From: JALWSI01 sp964569095 [NCBI: uncultured Aquificales bacterium]
GTDB taxonomy: Bacteria > Thermosulfidibacterota > Thermosulfidibacteria > Thermosulfidibacterales
Direction: 5' to 3'
DNA length: 11,920 nucleotides
Assembly: GCA_964569095.1 (NCBI GenBank)
Contig: CAZMTB010000192.1
Coordinates: 1 to 11,920 of the forward strand
Below are positions 1 to 6,134 of this stretch, in pieces. The notes below the pieces were generated by a model. The model did not search any database, had not been told where the DNA came from, and saw nothing but the letters and a program-made list of their open reading frames with translations. Made by a program: the position numbers and the translations under genes. The stretch's first letter is position 1. Each line of letters starts with the position of its first letter.

Positions 1-38
1 GTGCCTATTAGCAAATTGTCTAAGGGGATCTCTGCCAT
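1..38 (-). CDS. Possible 5' end of a further minus-strand gene (partial)
   Basis: On the minus strand an ATG lies immediately after the TAG stop of the tandem-repeat protein gene (TAG then ATG, no gap). It opens a frame that stays open for 12 codons to the window edge, beginning MAEIPLDNLLIG. An AAGGCGG stretch just before the stop could act as a ribosome binding site, though it sits very close to the ATG. If real, this is the next gene of the same minus-strand operon, translated by reinitiation or coupling. Twelve codons are too few to assign a function, and an open frame this short can occur by chance. Confidence 0.3.
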   Translation of the reverse strand, partial: MAEIPLDNLLIG

Positions 39-1034
39 CTACCGCCTTGGAGGAGGTATGTGCCTGAAAGGAGGGGGTAACTCCCGGGGTGGGGGACCGT
101 GCACTCTCCTGTGTCGAGGGGGAAATGGAAGAACATAGCTGCCTGGGACGATGTAGAAGGGGATCTCTGAGGGAACCACGGCGCTCCTTCCCACGTACAC
201 CCTGGCGGGGCGATGCTCACCCTCTATCTTTAGGTCTACCATCAGCTTAGAACCTGTCCACCTGAAGTCGAAACCCTCGGGTTGCTCCTTCACCTTTCCC
301 TTGAAGGTTATGGTGTTGGGCGGGTGCACCTTGGTCTTGTCCTTCTTCTCCAGGTTCACCCTTCTATCCAGTTCTATGGATCCGCCAATGGCCTTCAGCT
401 CGCCGGAGAACCTGCTTTTCTTCTCGGGGCTCTGCCATCTCAGGTGCCACAGGTCGCCCTCGTGCCATAGGAAGAAGTGGGGTTCTTCCTGGATAACTTC
501 TGGAATACCCAATGCCACCGCGGAGAGTATATCGCCCTTGGCGGTCTTCGATGCCACTCCCAAGAGAAAGAAGGGGATAGACTGGGGTCTTATGGCCCTT
601 CTTCCTATGTAGACCCGCAGGGGCCTGTGTTCTCCCTTGATGTAAAGGTCTACCCAGAGTCTGGTTCCGCTCCACCTGAAGTCGAAACCCTCGGGTTGTT
701 CCTTCACCTTTCCCTTGAAGAGGATGGCCTTTGACTCCTTCTCTTCGGTCTTGTCCTTCTTCTCCAGGTTCACCCTTTCTACGAGTGTTATCGAGCCTTC
801 AACGACCTTCAGTTCTCCTCTGAATTTTGCCTTCTTTTTCGGGCTCTGCCACCTTAGGTGCCACAGGTCGCCCTCGTGCCAGAGCAGGTAGTGGGGGGCG
901 TCGTCGCTTATTATCGGTTTAGAGCTGGACGAGTAGTAGGGAATAACCGTCTCCCTGCCCAGTCCCGCCGTTGCAGAGGCGAGCACCAGGGCAAAGACAC
1001 AGCACACCACCCTTATTGTCACTCTCTTCTCCAT
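39..1034 (-). CDS. Secreted protein of unknown function with two tandem 111-residue repeats
   Basis: A 331-residue protein that I do not recognise. Residues 1-26 form a Sec-type signal peptide (MEKR, a hydrophobic core, then ATAGLG), so export is predicted. There is no lipobox cysteine. The mature part is two homologous units, residues 48-158 and 186-296. Each opens with LWHEGDLWHLRWQSP, has NLEKKDKT and FKGKVKEQPEGFDFRW in the middle, and ends in GEHRP.RVY(I/V)GR.....IPF. They align without gaps over 111 residues. The alternating hydrophobic and charged pattern suggests beta-rich domains. The C-terminus, from about residue 302, is rich in Pro, Arg and His. The ATG at 1034 is supported by an AAGGAGG site a few bases upstream. 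Only about 26 bases separate it from the preceding hairpin terminator, so there is little room for a promoter of its own. A role in the envelope or outside the cell is inferred from the signal peptide only. Confidence 0.85.
   Translation of the reverse strand: MEKRVTIRVVCCVFALVLASATAGLGRETVIPYYSSSSKPIISDDAPHYLLWHEGDLWHLRWQSPKKKAKFRGELKVVEGSITLVERVNLEKKDKTEEKESKAILFKGKVKEQPEGFDFRWSGTRLWVDLYIKGEHRPLRVYIGRRAIRPQSIPFFLLGVASKTAKGDILSAVALGIPEVIQEEPHFFLWHEGDLWHLRWQSPEKKSRFSGELKAIGGSIELDRRVNLEKKDKTKVHPPNTITFKGKVKEQPEGFDFRWTGSKLMVDLKIEGEHRPARVYVGRSAVVPSEIPFYIVPGSYVLPFPPRHRRVHGPPPRELPPPFRHIPPPRR
147..479 (-). repeat. Intragenic repeat unit 2 (residues 186-296)
   Basis: Second copy of the 333-nt unit, ending just before the Pro/Arg-rich tail. 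The segment between the charged NLEKKDKT and FKGKVKEQ motifs is the most divergent part of the pair (EEKESKAIL against KVHPPNTIT). The Trp-rich opening and the GFDFRW core are nearly invariant. Confidence 0.9.
561..893 (-). repeat. Intragenic repeat unit 1 (residues 48-158)
   Basis: First copy of a 333-nt unit in the secreted repeat protein. It lies exactly 414 nt from the second copy, with no insertion or deletion between them. Positions 671-720 match 257-306 with a single mismatch, and 747-777 matches 333-363 exactly, so similarity is kept at the DNA level in blocks. Confidence 0.9.
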
Positions 1035-1049
1035 CCTGTTCCTCCTTGG

Positions 1050-1086
1050 GAATCAAAATCAAGGGGTTGTCGTGAAGACAACCCCT
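1050..1086 (-). terminator. Rho-independent terminator or attenuator between the two secreted-protein genes
   Basis: A perfect 10-bp inverted repeat (1062-1071 with 1077-1086, arms AGGGGTTGTC and its complement) closes a 5-nt loop. Read on the minus strand it is followed by TTGATTTTGATT, a T-rich but interrupted tract. It lies 10 nt after the stop of the beta-propeller gene and 27 nt before the start of the repeat-protein gene. It therefore terminates the upstream transcript fully or partly. The broken T-tract may allow some read-through into the downstream gene. Confidence 0.75.
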
Positions 1087-1095
1087 CTGTGCGCA

Positions 1096-2892
1096 TCAGT
1101 AGAGTTCTAAGCTGAAGTAGGTGCACTCCCACTTCCCGTTGGGATCGAGGTCGGTTAAGTCGTCTTTCACGCTTGATGGAACCACAAGGGTATAGAACCA
1201 GTAGGTGGTATCGGGGTAGATGTTCTGGTTTAGCAGGGGGTCTTTGAGACTGAAGGTGGGAATCACCTCTTCAGACACATCCTCAGTAACATTCTTCTTC
1301 CAAGGCTCTATGGGGTTATCTTCGGTCATCAGCTCGAAGTGCCCGTCTTTGTTCAAGAAGTAGAGGTCGTTGTGGTAGTTGCCGCACTTGTCGGTGTAGG
1401 GGATCTGTATGGCCACGTAGATGTTCACCGAGACGGGGTTGCCTGAAGAGTCGGTGTACTGGGGGAAGTGCACAGACACCTTCATGGTGCTGCCCTTCTT
1501 GGTGGCCACCTCTCCCACACCTATGTAGGTGTGATTGGCTGGCTCGGGATCAGCTTTGGGGGTCTTTATGATGACTATTCTGTCATCCCCAGAGGGTAGC
1601 TCGTTGGTGCTCTTCTCACCGCAGCCTTCGTAGGCGACGGTGTAGGTGCTGTCAGATACGTGACCGGTCACCACCACAACCCTGTCGTCGCTGGTTACCG
1701 CAATTGAGGTTGCGTAGGTATCGGCTGTACCATCGGTTAATGCCCTCCACTCCACGTTGCCGTCTTGATTTATGCACAGGGTGCGATAGTTGAAGTTGGT
1801 TCCGTCGTTGGAGTAACCCGTTACCAACACGTTGTTCTGGGAATCCACGGCGATGGCCGTTCCCCTGTCCTCGTATGACTCGTTGCCCTCTGCCAGGGAC
1901 CACTTGAGGTTGCCGTCGGAGTCGAACTTGGCCACGAAGTAGTCGTTGCTGTTCATCTCGTAGTAGCCCACCACCACGATGTTGTTGCCGCTATCCACGG
2001 CGAGGTGTGCAGGGTGATCGTTCTTCTTTGCGTCGTTCATGTCGAACCACTTGACCCACTTCAGGTTCCCGGCGGAGTCGTACTTGATCAACATGACATC
2101 CCAGTTGTTCTGGGTGTCGTTGTATGCCTTGGCAAGCACGTAGACGTTGTGGTTGCTGTCCAAGGCAACGTCCACTGCGGTCTCGTTGTGGCCGCTGTCG
2201 TATCTCTTTCCCCACTTCTTGTTGTTGCTGTAGTCGTAGAGGAATGCCACCACGTCTTTGCCAGTGGCATTCTCGGCGGTTCCCACCACGGCTACGTAGC
2301 TTCCGTCGGCCGCAACGGCGGCGGCGGTGTAGTTGTCGTTGGCACTGCTTTCGTCTTTCAAGATCTTGTTGGTGCCGTCGGAACCGTAGGCTACCGTCTT
2401 TATGTGGAGGCTGGTGCCGTTAAACGCCGTGCCCGTTATGACCCCCGTGCCACCTGCACAGGCCACGTCCACCACTCCCCCGTTGGCATACGCCCCTGAG
2501 CCGTAGTCCACGGTTTTTGGGAAGTTGGCGCTTTTGTCACCGTTTGTGTCGTAGAGCGTCAGGATTCCCGTGTTGTTCCCGGTGGCGTTTGCCAAGGTTC
2601 CCCCGATGTAGAGGTTCGCCCCGTCGGTGGCCAACCCCTTCACTATTCCCGTGGGTAGATCCCCGGCGAACTTGCTGGCCCCATCGGTGGCGTTGTAAAT
2701 GGCCAGCAAGAACTGGTTGTTGTTGGTTCCCGCAATTGCTGCCATGCCGTCAACCGTGGTGACCGTGTAAACGGGGTTGTTGCTGCCGCCGGTGGAGCTT
2801 GGTCCCCAGAGCTTATCCCCGGCTGCTCCAAACGACTGGGACGATACGAGACAAAAGATCAATCCTACCGCCATGGTGACGATTCTCTTCAT
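1096..2892 (-). CDS. Secreted beta-propeller (SBBP/delta-60-like repeat) protein with C-terminal beta domain
   Basis: A 598-residue exported protein. Residues 1 to about 22 are a Sec signal peptide (MKRIVTM, hydrophobic core, SQSFGA) with no lipobox. About eight repeats of roughly 40-50 residues follow, near residues 48-79, 90-129, 144-183, 194-232, 245-283, 299-332, 350-382 and 400-422. The clearest read D(S/G)xxNxxVxGY, then a FDSDGNLKW-like end, the pattern of SBBP and delta-60 beta-propeller repeats. A linker around 443-454 (KTPKADPEPANH) leads to a domain of about 145 residues that looks beta-rich and that I cannot name. The start at 2892 is chosen because an AAGGAGGAGG site precedes it and the signal peptide begins there. 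The frame is open 51 codons further up, but that would overlap bioD. No enzymatic motif is visible. A structural, adhesive or binding role at the surface is inference. Confidence 0.88.
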   Translation of the reverse strand: MKRIVTMAVGLIFCLVSSQSFGAAGDKLWGPSSTGGSNNPVYTVTTVDGMAAIAGTNNNQFLLAIYNATDGASKFAGDLPTGIVKGLATDGANLYIGGTLANATGNNTGILTLYDTNGDKSANFPKTVDYGSGAYANGGVVDVACAGGTGVITGTAFNGTSLHIKTVAYGSDGTNKILKDESSANDNYTAAAVAADGSYVAVVGTAENATGKDVVAFLYDYSNNKKWGKRYDSGHNETAVDVALDSNHNVYVLAKAYNDTQNNWDVMLIKYDSAGNLKWVKWFDMNDAKKNDHPAHLAVDSGNNIVVVGYYEMNSNDYFVAKFDSDGNLKWSLAEGNESYEDRGTAIAVDSQNNVLVTGYSNDGTNFNYRTLCINQDGNVEWRALTDGTADTYATSIAVTSDDRVVVVTGHVSDSTYTVAYEGCGEKSTNELPSGDDRIVIIKTPKADPEPANHTYIGVGEVATKKGSTMKVSVHFPQYTDSSGNPVSVNIYVAIQIPYTDKCGNYHNDLYFLNKDGHFELMTEDNPIEPWKKNVTEDVSEEVIPTFSLKDPLLNQNIYPDTTYWFYTLVVPSSVKDDLTDLDPNGKWECTYFSLELY

Positions 2893-2908
2893 GATTTCAC
2901 CCTCCTCC

Positions 2909-2960
2909 TTTTCTCTCGTCTTGTGAAGGGAGTATAACTGAACAGCCATTTCAAAGGCAA
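2909..2960. promoter_or_regulatory. Candidate overlapping divergent promoters between the propeller gene and bioD
   Basis: The gap between the divergent genes is only 85 nt. On the minus strand TTGCCT (2955-2960) and TATACT (2931-2936) are 18 nt apart, a fair sigma-70 match giving a leader of about 30 nt. On the plus strand TATAAC (2933-2938) is a possible -10 with only a weak TTTTCT/TTCTCT -35 near 2909-2916. The two -10 elements overlap on opposite strands, so the two promoters would compete for polymerase. Both assignments rest on consensus matching by eye. Confidence 0.35.
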
Positions 2961-2977
2961 GGAGGAGGTGAATAGCG

Positions 2978-3700
2978 ATGCGCCTGTTCGTTACTGGTAC
3001 CGACACGGGGGTGGGTAAGACGGTGGTGGGTGGTGGACTGGCCATGGGTTTCGGGCTGCTTGGAATGAGGGTAGGGGTGCTGAAACCCGCAGAGAGCGGG
3101 TGTGGGGAGGGGCTGGAGCCAGGAGACGGAGCCTTCTTGCTTAGGTGTGCCGGTTCTGCCCAGTCTTTGGAGGAGGTGGTCTTGTATCGCTATGCCTTGC
3201 CCCTTGCCCCTGCGGTTGCCGCAGTGGAGGAGGGGAGGGATCCCATGGATCCTGCCGTGGTCTCGTCGACCCTCAACCGGTTGGAAGAGCAGACCGATAT
3301 TGTGATTGTAGAGGGTGCTGGTGGTCTCCTCGTTCCTATGGCGAGCCGGTTCACCTGTGGAGATCTTGCCAAGCTCCTGGATTCTCCCCTGGTTGTGGTG
3401 GCCAGGCCCAACTTGGGAACCATCAATCACACCCTCTTGACGGTAAGGGTTGCCCAGGCCATGGGCCTGGAGGTGAAGGCGGTGATGGTGAACTGCTACG
3501 ATCCGAGGAGAGGGGGACCGGAACAGAAGAGCAACCCGCAGGTGATGCGGGAGATGCTCAACGGGGTGCCGGTGTATACAGTACCCCGCTTTGCCGGCCT
3601 GGAGGAGCTGGAGGGGAATGAGATGATGGATGCGTTGAAGGCTTACAACTGGAAGAAACTTGCCAGCGCCGTGATTGGCGGAGGTGGGGTTAGGTCGTGA
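2978..3700 (+). CDS. bioD: ATP-dependent dethiobiotin synthetase BioD
   Basis: A 240-residue cytosolic enzyme for the penultimate step of biotin synthesis: it closes the ureido ring of 7,8-diaminopelargonic acid with CO2 and ATP to give dethiobiotin. The family motifs are present in order. They are the P-loop GTDTGVGKT (7-15), KPAESG (36-41, the substrate and phosphate-binding Lys of the KPxxSG motif), GD (49-50), EGAGG (112-116), LGTINHTLLT (146-155) and a VNCYDP segment (171-176) at the adenine-binding position. Length is normal for BioD. An AAGGAGGAGG site precedes the ATG. No bioA, bioB or bioF is in the window. The gene is the first of a plus-strand unit and overlaps the fliK-like gene by 4 nt (GTGA), so a biotin gene appears to be coupled to a flagellar gene. 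A related CobQ/MinD-like P-loop ATPase is the alternative, but the motif set favours BioD. Confidence 0.93.
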   Translation: MRLFVTGTDTGVGKTVVGGGLAMGFGLLGMRVGVLKPAESGCGEGLEPGDGAFLLRCAGSAQSLEEVVLYRYALPLAPAVAAVEEGRDPMDPAVVSSTLNRLEEQTDIVIVEGAGGLLVPMASRFTCGDLAKLLDSPLVVVARPNLGTINHTLLTVRVAQAMGLEVKAVMVNCYDPRRGGPEQKSNPQVMREMLNGVPVYTVPRFAGLEELEGNEMMDALKAYNWKKLASAVIGGGGVRS

Positions 3701-5856
3701 TCTTTCTCCCCCCAGTTGGAAGACAACCATCGGTTGCCAACGAGGCTGGGGAGGAGTTCGGTTTCAAGGCGGGTGACCTTCTCGAGGGGAGGGTGGTACG
3801 CCGCGTGGGGGATCGCTATCTCTTCGTGGACATAGGCAGGCAGCTAAGGGTGAAGGTGCATTGGGAGCTTCCCTTCGAGGTGAAACCGGGGGAGATCCTC
3901 AATTTTGAGGTGGTCTCCGAAGACCCTCCCACGTTCCGGTTGGTGGAGCCTGGGCGTTCGCCGTCTTTCACCACCCCTACCGATGCTACGGAGCCCCGTG
4001 AGGAGGTTCCCCGGGAGAGGGTCGAGATATCGTCCCAGGGAGGCAGGAAAGAGCCCACACCCCGGGTCACCTATGGCCCGCTCTTGAAGGCCAAGGTGGT
4101 CGTTAGGGATCCTGGCCAGAGGGATGCCAGTGCCTCTCCTTCTTCCGAGCCGTTACAGGAGCAGGTGGAGGAGCAGGATGGGGTCCCACTGAGACGGGAT
4201 GTGACCAGAGGGGAGAGGGTGGCAGATCCCCCTCGTGGTAGGACGGTATCCCGTTCCCCGCTGGATTCCCAAGCCATGCGAGGGCTTTCGGCCCTCTTCG
4301 AGGGTACGGAGCTCTCTGATTCGGTCTTCTCGCTGATCAAGGAGGAGCCCTTCTTCTCGCTCTACGGTGAGGGTATGGAGGAAGGCGTGTTTGAGCAGGG
4401 GGAAGGGGAGGGTGTGAGGCAGCTCCTGCTCGACGGGGTGGGAGAGGAGCACCTTGGCCAGTTGAAAGGCCTCTTTCAGACGCCGGGCTCCAAGGTTTCT
4501 GAACTCCTCAGGTTTATTCAGGAGTTGTTCTACACTGATGCCCTTGACGATGCGCAAGCCACTGAGATCCCCAAGGGTGCGAGGGAGGGTAGGTCCCTGG
4601 CGGGACCTCTCCGGGAGACGCCCCAGGTAGAGGATCTCCCCTCCTCTGTCAGCGCTACTCCCTCGAAGGCTAAGATTGCCCCTGGACCTGCAGAACGCCT
4701 GTCAACGGGGATTCCCCCTGATACTGCGGAGGGTTTAGAGGATGCTCCCGCCCGTTCTGAGGAGGGAGGAGCCGTTAAGGGGGAGACCAAGGTTTCCAGC
4801 GAGGTGGCTTCTTCAAGTGTTGCGGAGGTGGAATCGGAAGAGGTATCCTTCCGCAGAGGAGGAGATAGATTGGCGATTCGCATATGGCCGGCTGCCAGCA
4901 GGTTCACCATAGAGTCTTCCACCCCCCCGCCCCCAGGACTGGAGCTCGACGTAGGTGACATGCTTCAGGGTAAGGTGGTGGAGGTGGATGGCAATAAGGT
5001 GATCATAGACTTTGGCAGGTTTGAGACCCAGGCCAACTGGGAGGCTGCCCACACCGTAAAACCCGGTGCCAGCATCAAGGTGATGGTGGCCTCCCTGTTG
5101 CCCCAGTTGAGACTGAGGCTTGTGGACGAGGCCTCTTTCAAGGGGTTTACCGCCAAGCTCGGCTCCATGAAGGGGTGGGGAGAGCTCTTCTCTAAGCTCC
5201 AAGGGGCGATAGAGCACCTTCCCTTGGTGAAGGCGGACAAGGGAGAGGGGGTGTTGCTGCGCACCCTCAAGGGGTTTCTGGCCAACTGTGGCCTGTCCAC
5301 CGAGGCGAGAATGGCAAAGGTGGTGGAGGGAGAGTTACCCCCTGATGAGTTGAAGAACGACCTGAAGCTCCAGCTTGCCCGCTTCATATCTACCGGTGGT
5401 GAGAAGGCGCAGCTGGACGCGGCCAAGGAGCTGATGCAGAGCATAAACGGTCACCAGCTGCTCAACGTTCAGACCCATGACTCGGGCTTCCTGGTGATTC
5501 CCCTGGTGGTGGCCTACCACAACAGGGTAGACGAGTGGCGGATGACGGTGTCCGAGGAGGAGGCAGAGGGGGAGAGGTGGTTCAGGATAACCCTCCTCTC
5601 GTCCCCTCCGGGGATAGGTACAATCCGCATAGACCTCAGCTATGCCCAGAAGGCAAGGAGGCTGGACATGCTATTCTGGGTGGAGAAGGAGGAGAGTAAG
5701 GAGGTTGTGGAGAAGGCACTTCCCCTGCTGAAGGAGGAGTTCGTGGAGTCTAAGGTTAACCTGACCAGGATCGAGGTGGGGGTTTCAAAGGGCCTTTCCA
5801 AAGAGGATCTGCCCATAGAGGTGAAGCGCCCCTTCCTTCTGCAGACCAAGGCTTAG
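3697..5856 (+). CDS. fliK: FliK-like flagellar hook-length control protein with duplicated beta-barrel-like module
   Basis: A 719-residue protein. Residues about 590-719 resemble the FliK C-terminal (Flg_hook) domain as seen in divergent FliK-like proteins: a FLVIPLVVAYHNR strand, then LLSSPPGIGTIRIDLSY, RRLDMLFWVE and a helix with paired Leu (VEKALPLLKEEF). In FliK this region contacts FlhB to switch type III export from rod/hook to filament proteins. Residues 23-85 and 416-478 are copies of one module: AGDLLEGRVV / VGDMLQGKVV, then VDIGR / IDFGR, VKPG in both, and RLVE / RLVD. Between them, about 86-400 is a Pro/Ser/Glu-rich, low-complexity stretch, as expected of a secreted molecular ruler. 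Translation starts at a GTG whose first four bases overlap the bioD stop. The next gene encodes an FlhB C-terminal homologue, which strongly supports the flagellar role. Sequence similarity alone is modest. Confidence 0.7.
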   Translation: MIFLPPVGRQPSVANEAGEEFGFKAGDLLEGRVVRRVGDRYLFVDIGRQLRVKVHWELPFEVKPGEILNFEVVSEDPPTFRLVEPGRSPSFTTPTDATEPREEVPRERVEISSQGGRKEPTPRVTYGPLLKAKVVVRDPGQRDASASPSSEPLQEQVEEQDGVPLRRDVTRGERVADPPRGRTVSRSPLDSQAMRGLSALFEGTELSDSVFSLIKEEPFFSLYGEGMEEGVFEQGEGEGVRQLLLDGVGEEHLGQLKGLFQTPGSKVSELLRFIQELFYTDALDDAQATEIPKGAREGRSLAGPLRETPQVEDLPSSVSATPSKAKIAPGPAERLSTGIPPDTAEGLEDAPARSEEGGAVKGETKVSSEVASSSVAEVESEEVSFRRGGDRLAIRIWPAASRFTIESSTPPPPGLELDVGDMLQGKVVEVDGNKVIIDFGRFETQANWEAAHTVKPGASIKVMVASLLPQLRLRLVDEASFKGFTAKLGSMKGWGELFSKLQGAIEHLPLVKADKGEGVLLRTLKGFLANCGLSTEARMAKVVEGELPPDELKNDLKLQLARFISTGGEKAQLDAAKELMQSINGHQLLNVQTHDSGFLVIPLVVAYHNRVDEWRMTVSEEEAEGERWFRITLLSSPPGIGTIRIDLSYAQKARRLDMLFWVEKEESKEVVEKALPLLKEEFVESKVNLTRIEVGVSKGLSKEDLPIEVKRPFLLQTKA

Positions 5857-5858
5857 GG

Positions 5859-6134
5859 ATGAAGAAGAGAGGAATAGATAAGGCGGTTGCCCTGCGGTAC
5901 AAGCCAGATGAAGGGGACGAGGTTCCCAGGCTGGTTGCCAAGGGCCGGGGAGAGGTGGCCCGTAAGATAATAGAGCTTGCAAAGGAGCACGGGGTTCCCG
6001 TTCAGGAGGATCCCGCCTTGGTTGAGCTGCTTCTCAGGTTGGATCTCAGCGAGGAGATTCCCCCTGAGCTCTACGAGGTGGTGGCCAAGGTGCTGGCCTT
6101 CGTCTACTCCCTCCGGTCCGACGCTCCCAGGTAG
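5859..6134 (+). CDS. Stand-alone FlhB C-terminal-domain protein (type III export switch family)
   Basis: A 91-residue cytosolic protein matching the C-terminal part of FlhB/YscU. It has KAVALRY (8-14) followed by PRLVAKGRGEVARKI and IELAKEHGVPVQEDPALVELLL, the core of the FlhB cytoplasmic domain. Full-length FlhB has four N-terminal membrane helices and an NPTH autocleavage site just before the AVAL strand. Both are missing here, and the protein starts a few residues before that strand, so it resembles the released C-terminal fragment of cleaved FlhB. Small FlhB homologues of this kind occur in other flagellated bacteria next to a FliK-like gene (B. subtilis ylqH beside ylqG). The ATG is 2 nt after the fliK-like stop, so the two are surely co-transcribed. 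Likely role: accessory or partial substitute for FlhB in substrate switching. Its last 31 nt overlap the 3' end of the convergent transglycosylase gene. Confidence 0.9.
   Translation: MKKRGIDKAVALRYKPDEGDEVPRLVAKGRGEVARKIIELAKEHGVPVQEDPALVELLLRLDLSEEIPPELYEVVAKVLAFVYSLRSDAPR

Noticed and set aside
2005-2499. 164-codon plus-strand open frame antisense to the propeller gene
   Set aside because: It is a Val/Gly/Cys-rich shadow of the repetitive Asp/Asn-rich coding strand, with no ribosome binding site or domain that I can see.
2893-3045. 51-codon N-terminal extension of the propeller protein reading frame
   Set aside because: It would run through the promoter gap and into bioD, has no signal peptide, and the internal ATG at 2892 has a strong ribosome binding site followed directly by a Sec signal.
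2951-3730. 259-codon open frame antisense to bioD
   Set aside because: The opposite strand carries all BioD motifs. The antisense product is rich in His, Pro and Arg with no recognisable domain, typical of a shadow frame in G+C-rich DNA.
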